Made by a program: the position numbers and the translations under genes. From positions 14,338,540 through 14,402,539 of the forward strand of contig NC_134895.1 of NCBI RefSeq assembly GCF_041734735.1: a stretch of DNA of 64,000 bases, given 5' to 3'. This document shows, one piece after another, positions 62,501 through 64,000 of this stretch; within the stretch, counting starts at the first letter, position 1, and every line of letters begins with the position of its first letter. This DNA comes from Babylonia areolata (lineage: Eukaryota > Mollusca > Gastropoda > Neogastropoda > Buccinidae). The notes under the pieces were generated by a model. That model saw only the letters and a program-made list of their open reading frames with translations. It searched no databases and was not told the origin of the DNA.

Positions 62501-63692
62501 TGCCATGACAGGGTTCACACTCACTGACACAGGGCGGGTTCAACACCAATGCCATGACAGGGTTCATACTCACTGACACATGGCGGGTTCAACACCAATG
62601 CCATGTAGTGGTTCACACTCACTGACACAGGGCGGGTTCAACACCAATGCCATGACAGGGTTCATACTCACTGACACTGGCAGGGTTCATACTCAATGAC
62701 ACAGGGCAGGTTCAACACCAATGACATGACAGGGTTCACACTCACTGACACAGGGCGGGTTCAACACCAATGCCATGACAGGGTTCATACTCACTGAAAC
62801 ATGGCGGGTTCAACACCCATGCCATGTAGTGGTTCACACTCACTGACACAGGGCGGGTTCAACACCAATGCCATGACAGGGTTCATACTCACTGACACAG
62901 GGTGGGTTCAACACCAATGCCATGACAGGGTTCACTCTCACTGACACAGGGCGGGTTCAACACCAATGCCATGTAGGGGTTCATACTCACTGACACAGGG
63001 TGGGTTCAACACCAATGCCATGACAGGGTTCATACTCACTGACACAGGGTGGGTTCAACACCAATGCCATGACAGGGTTCACACTCACTGACACAGGGCG
63101 GGTTCAACACCAATGCCATGACAGGGTTCATACTTACTGACACAGGGCGGGTTCAACACCAATGCCATGTAGGGGTTCATATTCACTGACACAGGGCGGG
63201 TTCAACACCAATGCCATGACAGGGTTCACACTCACTGACACAGGGCGGGTTCAACACCAATGCCATGACAGGGTTCATACTCACTGACACATGGCGGGTT
63301 CAACACCAATGCCATGTAGTGGTTCACACTCACTGACACAGGGTGGGTTCAACACCAATGCCATGACAGGGTTCATACTCACTGACACAGGGTGGGTTCA
63401 ACACCAATGCCATGACAGGGCTCATACTCATTGACACAGGGTGGGTTCAACGCAAATACCATGACAGGGTACCACTAGGTAACTTGCTGGCACCCACTGG
63501 TACATGATGGGGTTGTCCTCGGAGACGTGGCCCAGCCTGGGCCCATGGTGATCAACGAAGCGATACTGGCCATTGCTGACGAAATTGTCAATAGCCAGGC
63601 AGAGGTCCTGCCACACCTCTGTCTCCTTATTGCAGTTGAGGAGCTGCAGTTGGTTCCGCAGCTCCTCTTTGCCCTTGTCCAGGAACTCGACC
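15785..63692 (-). CDS. AGL: Glycogen debranching enzyme (AGL), 24 exons, 5' part outside window
   Basis: Bifunctional cytosolic enzyme that removes glycogen branch points: a GH13-type 4-alpha-glucanotransferase moves a maltotriosyl unit and a GH133 amylo-1,6-glucosidase frees the remaining glucose. I placed 24 exons by GT-AG sites, phase and collinearity with the vertebrate protein. Together they total 4,030 nt: one base finishing an earlier codon, about 1,342 codons and a stop. Visible landmarks are DNAHSTP, AELF and THDN (transferase) and [32 protein letters not shown] and YHNGPE (glucosidase). All expected catalytic carboxylates are present and every exon junction stays in frame, so the gene looks functional. 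Unlike the human protein it has a 128-residue repeat exon and an extended C terminus. Identification is by remembered family motifs, not by a search. Confidence 0.96.
16071..16330 (+). mobile_element. LINE fragment (C-terminal coding part)
   Basis: An open stretch reads [40 protein letters not shown] and [14 protein letters not shown]. The HRKALTML block resembles the region after the reverse transcriptase in several LINE groups. Lies in the intron before the last AGL exon. Confidence 0.6.
17251..17439 (-). CDS. AGL: AGL exon 23 of 24 in window (glucosidase base)
   Basis: The acceptor CACCAG follows a very long (TG)n region; the donor is GCC/GTGAGT. It encodes [16 protein letters not shown] and [20 protein letters not shown]. 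The first codon supplies the Glu of GPE, the likely catalytic base (human [18 protein letters not shown]). The usual Trp after GPE is Phe here. Confidence 0.95.
17440..17780. repeat. Long (CA)n/(CATG) tract abutting AGL exon 23 acceptor
   Basis: Over 300 bp of CA repeats with CATGCA and CGTGCACG interruptions directly upstream, in gene sense, of the acceptor. Other large CA/TG tracts: 7108-7145, 15350-15372, 15590-15650, 18120-18200, 25370-25445, 29470-29760, 30170-30295, 31285-31455, 37080-37205, 37740-37862, 40085-40130, 41440-41660, 41851-42080, 43328-43375, 54740-55000. Confidence 0.97.
17815..18035 (+). mobile_element. SINE-B, decayed copy
   Basis: GTGGTAACATGTCCGCCTAT head, GGGATCGAACACAAC, TTTTCTCCCCCTCCACTAG, ending near CCACTAAGACAG. 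Lies between AGL exons 22 and 23. Confidence 0.5.
18050..19780. repeat. 40-bp minisatellite between AGL exons 22 and 23
   Basis: About forty units of GAACCTCTCACAACAAACCA + CAGGGTAAACAGACAGACAA with point variants, starting after a (CA)n block and ending some 25 bp from the exon 22 donor. Confidence 0.97.
19808..19895 (-). CDS. AGL: AGL exon 22 of 24 in window
   Basis: A short 88-nt exon, acceptor GTGCAG after a TG-rich stretch, donor CCT/GTGAGT. It encodes [20 protein letters not shown] and GGYNYHNGP (human [20 protein letters not shown] and GFNYHQGP). The next intron is almost entirely a 40-bp minisatellite. Confidence 0.94.
19896..20983. other. Intron between AGL exons 21 and 22, nothing recognised
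   Basis: Ordinary AT-rich intron sequence; no repeats or reading frames worth reporting. Confidence 0.6.
20984..21081 (-). CDS. AGL: AGL exon 21 of 24 in window
   Basis: Acceptor TTGCAG, donor CCCAA/GTCAGT. It encodes [20 protein letters not shown] and [12 protein letters not shown] (human [20 protein letters not shown] and LLGPLGMKTLDP). Confidence 0.96.
21145..21400. repeat. ~53-bp tandem repeat beside AGL exon 21
   Basis: About five diverged units containing CACTGTGATTTGTTCTATGC and CTGTTCAGTGATACATAGGA, just upstream (in gene sense) of the exon 21 acceptor. Confidence 0.85.
22560..22856 (+). mobile_element. SINE-C copy without tRNA head
   Basis: GATGATAAACTGAGGATCCA, GGCAAAATTGTGGAAGAAAT and TGATGCCTCCTGAAGAAACT follow the SINE-C body and end. 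Ends about 40 bp from the exon 20 donor. Confidence 0.6.
22897..23111 (-). CDS. AGL: AGL exon 20 of 24 in window
   Basis: Acceptor TTTCAG, donor GTG/GTAAGT. It encodes [28 protein letters not shown] and [14 protein letters not shown] (human KRGIYKDSY and DYQLRPNFTIAMVV). Phase 0 at the end. Confidence 0.96.
23112..24460. other. Intron between AGL exons 19 and 20, upper part
   Basis: No exon or clear element seen before the SINE-C/SINE-D pair at 24465-25040. Confidence 0.5.
24465..24612 (+). mobile_element. SINE-C 3' fragment
   Basis: TATGCTGCTGGTAGGGTATC through CTTGAGAAACTTC matches the SINE-C end. It contains a three-fold 24-bp duplication of CATATGGAT..GTACGAA type. It abuts the SINE-D at 24612. 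Confidence 0.55.
24612..25040 (-). mobile_element. SINE-D copy
   Basis: Minus-strand SINE-D from the CTTCTTCTTC tail to the head complement CGACTGTTGCGCCCGTCC, interrupted by a G-rich and an A-rich run. Ends about 50 bp from the exon 19 donor. Confidence 0.7.
25089..25201 (-). CDS. AGL: AGL exon 19 of 24 in window
   Basis: Acceptor TTGCAG, donor CCGG/GTCAGT. It encodes [20 protein letters not shown] and [12 protein letters not shown], matching human [11 protein letters not shown] and KKNIFPYHEV. The split Arg codon with exon 18 restores [20 protein letters not shown] copy ends about 50 bp past the donor. Confidence 0.96.
25755..25880 (-). mobile_element. SINE-B 3' fragment beside AGL exon 18
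   Basis: TTTCTTTGTGTGAAATTCCA and GCTGCTCTCCCCAGGTAGA are the complement of the SINE-B 3' end. It stops about 40 bp from the exon 18 donor. Confidence 0.6.
25915..26050 (-). CDS. AGL: AGL exon 18 of 24 in window (glucosidase acid)
   Basis: Acceptor GTGCAG, donor CCTCG/GTAAAT. It encodes [31 protein letters not shown] and GKPATPR. The Asp of TWMD corresponds to the catalytic acid described for fungal debranching enzyme. Human has GFNITAG...FVYGG and FNCGTWMDKMGES. A SINE-B fragment lies about 40 bp past the donor. Confidence 0.95.
26629..27221. mobile_element. piggyBac-like element with ~90-bp terminal inverted repeats
   Basis: Starts TTAACCCTTTGCGCCCTGAC and ends, inverted, TTAAACCCTTTGAGCCCTGA. 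The arms stay similar through ACCACCGCTTTAC and GGTTGAGCGGTGCGTAAACA, roughly 90 bp. The minus strand has a 127-codon open frame with an acidic segment ([20 protein letters not shown]), like a piggyBac transposase N terminus; the catalytic part is absent. An internally deleted relic. Confidence 0.75.
27304..29198. other. Intron between AGL exons 17 and 18, lower part
   Basis: Contains a (CT)n(CA)n run at 28035-28105 and the full SINE-D at 28168; otherwise nothing recognised. Confidence 0.5.
28168..28532 (+). mobile_element. SINE-D, full length
   Basis: A tRNA-like head (GGGCGCAATAGCCGAGTGGT, B box GGGTTCGGATCA), a body including CAGACCTGCTAGTGCCTGAA and CCTACATGGCGGGGTAAAAA, and an (AGA)n tail. 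Confidence 0.8.
29199..29310 (-). CDS. AGL: AGL exon 17 of 24 in window
   Basis: Acceptor GTACAG, donor GAAG/GTCAGA. It encodes [20 protein letters not shown] and [18 protein letters not shown] (human [20 protein letters not shown] and FRERNAGPQIDRNMKDEG). Confidence 0.96.
29773..30156 (-). CDS. AGL: AGL exon 16 of 24 in window: in-frame tandem-repeat exon
   Basis: Good splice sites (TTTCTAG acceptor, AGG/GTATGT donor) bound 128 open codons, phase 0 at both ends. The product starts [10 protein letters not shown] and ends [10 protein letters not shown]. Between these are eight repeats of 13-15 residues of the form [14 protein letters not shown]: highly charged and probably disordered. Unit lengths differ only by multiples of three. 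The insertion falls in a loop of the glucosidase domain between [14 protein letters not shown] and [11 protein letters not shown], where the human enzyme has only a short variable loop. Because exons 15 and 17 would also join in frame, it may be a cassette exon. Inclusion in mRNA is inferred, not shown. Confidence 0.75.
31059..31284 (-). CDS. AGL: AGL exon 15 of 24 in window
   Basis: Acceptor GCGCAG after a TG-rich run, donor ACT/GTGAGT. It encodes [26 protein letters not shown] and MVPNG, then a variable tail [16 protein letters not shown] that leads into the repeat exon. It ends in phase 0. Confidence 0.96.
31452..31975 (+). mobile_element. SINE-B, long decayed copy with internal extra sequence
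   Basis: GGGTAACACATCTGCCTAAG head, GCTGCATGCACTTAGCACAT, GGCAAAATTCTGTATAAA, GGTGGCACTGCAGTGTGGTG, then a (TA)n run in place of the usual tail. About 90 bp between GTCTGGGTGCTTGTC and the later body is not in other copies. Confidence 0.6.
32325..32500. repeat. Short dispersed repeat (TTATATAGTGCC type)
   Basis: GATATGGATACTTATATAGT and GGTCGGAGACCAAGCTCTAA recur inverted near 3490-3545, showing a dispersed family. Its class is not clear; it may be a SINE tail. Confidence 0.5.
32530..32720 (-). mobile_element. SINE-D fragment
   Basis: TTTTACGTGTATGACCGTTT through GATCTTCTGCGTGCGTATAC matches the complement of the SINE-D 3' half. Confidence 0.65.
33367..33469 (-). CDS. AGL: AGL exon 14 of 24 in window
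   Basis: Acceptor GCACAG, donor CCAG/GTGAGA. It encodes [20 protein letters not shown] and [14 protein letters not shown], nearly identical to human [20 protein letters not shown], a signature of the GH133 domain. Confidence 0.97.
33470..37881. other. Large intron between AGL exons 13 and 14
   Basis: Contains the fold-back element at 35417-35891 and CA tracts from 37080. The remainder is AT-rich with no recognised coding or RNA gene. Confidence 0.5.
35417..35891. mobile_element. Fold-back element with long inverted repeats
   Basis: Begins GCCCACGCTTTCTCACAATC and ends in the complement GATTGCGAGAAAGCATGGGC. Arms of about 150 bp are built from repeated CTTTCTCGCAATCCCACG motifs. No coding capacity. 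Confidence 0.65.
37882..38060 (-). CDS. AGL: AGL exon 13 of 24 in window
   Basis: Acceptor GTGCAG, donor TCAG/GTCAGG. It encodes [14 protein letters not shown], a variable linker ([18 protein letters not shown]) and QAPVSLASG (human QCCVSLAAG). The downstream intron begins with long (TG)n tracts. Confidence 0.94.
38677..39038. repeat. Six near-identical 59-bp tandem units
   Basis: Unit GAAGAAACATTCCATTTCTG + ACTGAACTCACATACACTGT + CTATGAGTGTGTCCATGGT; the copies are almost identical, implying recent expansion or homogenisation. Between AGL exons 12 and 13. Confidence 0.95.
39332..39720 (-). mobile_element. SINE-C, near full length
   Basis: On the minus strand the head GGTGGCAGAGTGGTTAAGAC with B box GGGTTCGAATCC is followed by a body with GTGCAGCACGTACTTGGCAC and an end GCCTCCTTGAGAAACTGAAA. 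It sits between AGL exons 12 and 13. Confidence 0.7.
39781..39914 (-). CDS. AGL: AGL exon 12 of 24 in window
   Basis: Acceptor TTTCAG, donor CC/GTAAGT. It encodes [20 protein letters not shown] and [18 protein letters not shown] (human CYFDAILIGAYTTLLDTA). Start of the alpha/alpha glucosidase domain. Confidence 0.95.
40180..41300 (+). mobile_element. LINE 3' end with RNase H domain, decayed
   Basis: An FTDGS motif (near 40388) is followed, after an in-frame stop, by [30 protein letters not shown] and [18 protein letters not shown]: the typical RNase H motifs of RNase H-bearing LINEs. Farther on, [16 protein letters not shown] is the terminal zinc-knuckle-like motif. The reverse transcriptase is missing (5' truncation), and there are a few stops and frame changes. 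Lies between AGL exons 11 and 12, opposite to the gene. Confidence 0.8.
41378..41743 (-). repeat. Three dispersed copies of the AGL exon 11/intron junction
   Basis: Native copy at 41668-41743; copies at 41521-41589 and 41378-41438 separated by CA tracts. Each keeps the CAGGCTTGGTGGA / CACAGGCTTGCTGGA exon end and the AGGGTGAC intron part. The farthest copy keeps a GTGAGT donor; the middle one does not. Confidence 0.9.
41717..41850 (-). CDS. AGL: AGL exon 11 of 24 in window
   Basis: The acceptor GCAG directly follows a long (TG)n run; the donor is CCT/GTGAGT. It encodes [20 protein letters not shown] and [20 protein letters not shown] (human [20 protein letters not shown]). The exon end with its donor is repeated twice more downstream between CA tracts. 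Confidence 0.96.
42148..42419 (-). CDS. AGL: AGL exon 10 of 24 in window
   Basis: Acceptor GTGCAG, donor AGGG/GTGGGT. It encodes [32 protein letters not shown] and [16 protein letters not shown] (human LTLAELNQILYR and YDIPNWSALKYAGLQG). This is the linker leading into the glucosidase domain. Confidence 0.95.
42430..43225 (-). mobile_element. SINE-C interrupted by a SINE-B
   Basis: SINE-C (minus) is recognised by CTTCCCAAGGGGGCATCACT, GTGTGGATTTTCTTCCACAG and the tRNA-like end GGCAGATAAGCTCCTTAACC. A plus-strand SINE-B fills 42638-43023. It lies just upstream of AGL exon 10. Confidence 0.7.
42638..43023 (+). mobile_element. SINE-B inserted in SINE-C
   Basis: Same head, body and tail as 2465-2873, with a small deletion before AATTTCACACAGAGAA. 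Nesting shows SINE-B moved after this SINE-C copy. Confidence 0.8.
43657..44113 (-). repeat. Six tandem copies of an AGL exon 9/intron junction
   Basis: The exon 9 end with its donor (native at 44055-44113) is repeated at about 43977, 43895, 43813, 43731 and 43657. Spacing is 78, 82, 82, 82 and 74 bp, separated by (GACA)n. Three of the six donors keep GT (CCAGTAAG); three read GC (CCAGCAAG). Confidence 0.93.
44070..44301 (-). CDS. AGL: AGL exon 9 of 24 in window
   Basis: Acceptor GGACAG, donor CTCCA/GTAAGA. It encodes [28 protein letters not shown] and ends in [12 protein letters not shown] (human ENLSPGSVIIFR). The last ~45 bp with the donor and ~15 bp of intron are repeated five more times immediately downstream. 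The preceding intron is nearly 6 kb and holds a LINE 3' end. Confidence 0.95.
44665..46269 (-). mobile_element. Probable LINE 3' non-coding tail
   Basis: Follows the LINE coding end. Near 44665-44700 is an AAGAGAGGCTAGGCCTTCAA / GACTCACTTGTG segment repeated at 50405-50450, showing a dispersed unit. GACTCACTTGTG at 44683 is the complement of CACAAGTGAGTC at the LINE coding end. The interior is AT-rich without other recognised genes. Unity of the whole stretch is inferred. Confidence 0.4.
44787..44858 (-). pseudogene. tRNA-like sequence with T-run
   Basis: The minus strand has an A-box-like TAGTGTAATGGGTAAGAC and a B-box-like GGTTTGAATC, flanked by a weak GGAGCC / GGTTAGGAC pairing and followed by a long T run. 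It resembles a decayed tRNA or a tRNA-like SINE head. It lies in the intron between AGL exons 8 and 9. Confidence 0.5.
46270..46570 (-). mobile_element. LINE ORF2 C-terminal end
   Basis: The minus strand reads [40 protein letters not shown] and [15 protein letters not shown]. [11 protein letters not shown] is the usual C-terminal motif of non-LTR retrotransposon ORF2 proteins. The piece is truncated upstream; its 3' non-coding part probably continues toward 44665. Confidence 0.75.
46571..48949. other. Intron between AGL exons 8 and 9, middle part
   Basis: Contains a SINE-C head fragment on the minus strand near 47530-47600 (GGCAGATAAGTGTCTTCACC) and a G/A-rich tract at 48090-48200; nothing else recognised. 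Confidence 0.45.
48950..49268. mobile_element. TTAA-type MITE, copy 2 (opposite orientation)
   Basis: Carries the inverted interior of the 5025-5485 element (ATTGTTTTATTGCAG-side region, GCTGTCAAGCTTTG, CACCAAATATCTTAGA) between CTCTTTCAC and GTGAAAGA-like ends. Shorter and more decayed. Confidence 0.55.
50034..50184 (-). CDS. AGL: AGL exon 8 of 24 in window
   Basis: Encodes [18 protein letters not shown] and [16 protein letters not shown]. The acceptor GGCAG lacks a pyrimidine-rich tract, but it is the only site giving an open frame and the exact residue count against human VYVDQVDEDIVAVTRHSP. The donor is GAGG/GTGAGT. Confidence 0.85.
51039..51191 (-). CDS. AGL: AGL exon 7 of 24 in window
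   Basis: Fifty-one codons, phase 0 at both ends, acceptor GCACAG, donor CAG/GTCAGT. It encodes [13 protein letters not shown] and [20 protein letters not shown], colinear with the human segment ISVVSEERFYTKW to KLHQELGAKG after the transferase barrel. Confidence 0.93.
51711..52150. repeat. Direct duplication beside AGL exon 6
   Basis: ACACAACAAGAAAACTGGAG + TGGTGCAGGGGTGT..TTCAAG + GAAGACTTGAATGAAG at 51740 recurs at 52018, each preceded by CA/C-rich runs and followed by TCTATGATCTA..ACATCACAC. Confidence 0.85.
52210..52311 (-). CDS. AGL: AGL exon 6 of 24 in window
   Basis: Thirty-four codons, phase 0 at both ends. It encodes [19 protein letters not shown] and [13 protein letters not shown] (human [13 protein letters not shown]). 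The acceptor TTGCAG was chosen over a second AG five bases inside because it keeps frame and residue count. The donor is CAT/GTACGT. A symmetric exon. Confidence 0.94.
52460..54740. other. Intron between AGL exons 5 and 6, nothing recognised
   Basis: Three diverged ~75-bp repeats (TAGTCT..ATTTTGAT..AAAT) may lie at 54015-54230. No coding evidence. Confidence 0.4.
55372..55535 (-). CDS. AGL: AGL exon 5 of 24 in window (third GH13 carboxylate)
   Basis: Acceptor TTCAG, donor AGG/GTAATG. It encodes [15 protein letters not shown] and then [10 protein letters not shown]. The Asp of THDN corresponds to the transition-state-stabilising carboxylate of GH13 enzymes (human ITHDNECP). The exon ends in phase 0. 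Confidence 0.96.
55597..56066. mobile_element. Candidate MITE with inverted ends
   Basis: The left end GTGCCCCCTTCCTGGTTTTT and the inverted right end CTGCCCCCTTTTGGGTTTTA share TTACCCxxGGT farther in. It lies in the intron between AGL exons 4 and 5. No target duplication was resolved. Confidence 0.45.
56480..56603 (-). CDS. AGL: AGL exon 4 of 24 in window (transferase acid/base)
   Basis: Acceptor TTTCAG, donor AAAG/GTACTG. It encodes [20 protein letters not shown] followed by [20 protein letters not shown]. The Glu of AELF is the GH13 acid/base by position. A 1.4-kb minisatellite in the preceding intron comes within about 15 bp of the acceptor. Confidence 0.96.
56612..58060. repeat. Minisatellite (45- to ~58-bp unit) between AGL exons 3 and 4
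   Basis: Units CACACAGCATGGCCATTCAC + AGGATACATCTCCTGTATGG + ATTGT; later units gain CACATCATGT. The first block has a 45-bp period, which makes long repeat-coded open frames on the plus strand; I do not regard these as genes. Confidence 0.95.
58082..58269 (-). CDS. AGL: AGL exon 3 of 24 in window (transferase nucleophile)
   Basis: Acceptor TCCAG, donor GAG/GTGAGT. It encodes [10 protein letters not shown], then IKLRYG, and ends in [15 protein letters not shown]. The Asp of RIDN is at the position of the GH13 nucleophile (human RLDNCHSTP). The exon ends in phase 0. Confidence 0.97.
58270..59914. other. Intron between AGL exons 2 and 3
   Basis: Contains a GCATGT/(GT)n run at 58530-58590, the SINE-A at 58960 and A-rich runs at 59270-59300 and 59545-59578; otherwise nothing recognised. 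Confidence 0.5.
58960..59175 (+). mobile_element. SINE-A copy, decayed head
   Basis: GGTTTGAGGCCCTGTTTTGG, GTCCTTGGGAAAGGCAC, CACCCAGGTGTGAATGGGAA and GACACAGTGGATATGAACTC follow the SINE-A order. Confidence 0.65.
59915..60048 (-). CDS. AGL: AGL exon 2 of 24 in window
   Basis: Acceptor CTTCAG and donor GAAG/GTGAGC. It encodes [11 protein letters not shown] and the conserved block [14 protein letters not shown] (human [14 protein letters not shown]), part of the transferase active-site region. It leaves one base of a glutamate codon that exon 3 completes. Confidence 0.95.
60480..63475. repeat. 3-kb minisatellite (~46-bp unit)
   Basis: About sixty units of the type GTTCATACTCACTGACACAG + GGCGGGTTCAACACCAATGC + CATGACAG, with sub-variants (CATGTAGGG, short units). 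Fills most of the intron between AGL exons 1 and 2 up to about 25 bp from the exon 1 donor. Confidence 0.97.
63498..63692 (-). CDS. AGL: AGL exon 1 of 24 in window
   Basis: Encodes about 64 residues of the GH13 domain, including [18 protein letters not shown], which lines up with the human stretch around GHGPKLGPVTRKHP. The acceptor is TAG preceded by a long (TG)n run. I placed the donor at ACCA/GTGGGT because this phase joins exon 2 to give PIMYHYFLCP, colinear with human PLVTRYFTFP. It enters with one base of a split codon and leaves with two. A large minisatellite starts within about 25 bp of the donor. Confidence 0.9.
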
Positions 63693-64000
63693 CTACACAA
63701 CACACACACACACACACACAAACATGCACGCATGCAAGTACACTCATGCACATATACACACACACAAAACATATGTCCCCCGCCCCTCTCCCCCTCCCCA
63801 CCCCCCACCCCCAACACACACCATTCATTTTTCATCAGAGGATTTTATTGTTTTAAACCTAACCTTAACATGAATTTAAGCACAAAAACCCTAACATTTT
63901 CTTCACATGTCCTACTCCTAGTCTTAGACTCAAAAAAAGAATACAACTTGTTAAGGGTGTCCAGAAAAGAAAAAAAAAATTCAAGACTTTCATGGGAAAA

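Noticed and set aside
60480-63475. Regular repeat with short variable parts, CRISPR-like at first sight
   Set aside because: Units are contiguous variants with no unique spacers, inside an intron of an animal gene.

Overview
The window reads as animal nuclear DNA: spliced genes, a eukaryotic tRNA, tRNA-derived SINEs, LINE pieces, cut-and-paste transposon remnants and a great deal of (CA/TG)n and minisatellite DNA. The SINE types and the intron texture suggest a mollusc, probably a marine gastropod; this is inference, as no marker gene fixes the species.

The main gene is the glycogen debranching enzyme (AGL/GDE) on the minus strand. Twenty-four exons could be placed between 63692 and 15785. 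All joins keep the reading frame with GT-AG sites and follow the order of the vertebrate protein as I remember it. The window begins inside the first catalytic (GH13 glucanotransferase) domain; the 5' end lies beyond 64000. The exons encode about 1,342 residues and hold the three GH13 carboxylate motifs (exons 3-5 of the window), the linker region, and the glucosidase (GH133) domain with its candidate acid (exon 18) and base (exon 23). Two features are unusual: a 384-bp exon of tandem lysine/aspartate-rich repeats inside the glucosidase domain (exon 16), and a C-terminal extension ending in three 8-residue repeats.

A second minus-strand gene lies downstream. Three joined exons (4362-3633, 2440-2238, 104-1) give a serine-rich basic region with GSKGSMSRS-like repeats followed by a compact domain I do not recognise. 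A candidate promoter and first exon lie near 8340-8112. Between the two genes are a tRNA-Glu(CTC) gene, an imperfect palindrome of about 0.9 kb, and several SINEs.

The introns hold at least four SINE families (called A, B, C and D here), LINE 3' ends, TTAA-flanked piggyBac-like elements, fold-back elements and large minisatellites. Most striking, the 3' ends of two AGL exons, with their splice donors, have been copied into the following intron as tandem or dispersed repeats. Many AGL acceptors sit directly against (TG)n tracts. No operons, CRISPR arrays or bacterial features are present.
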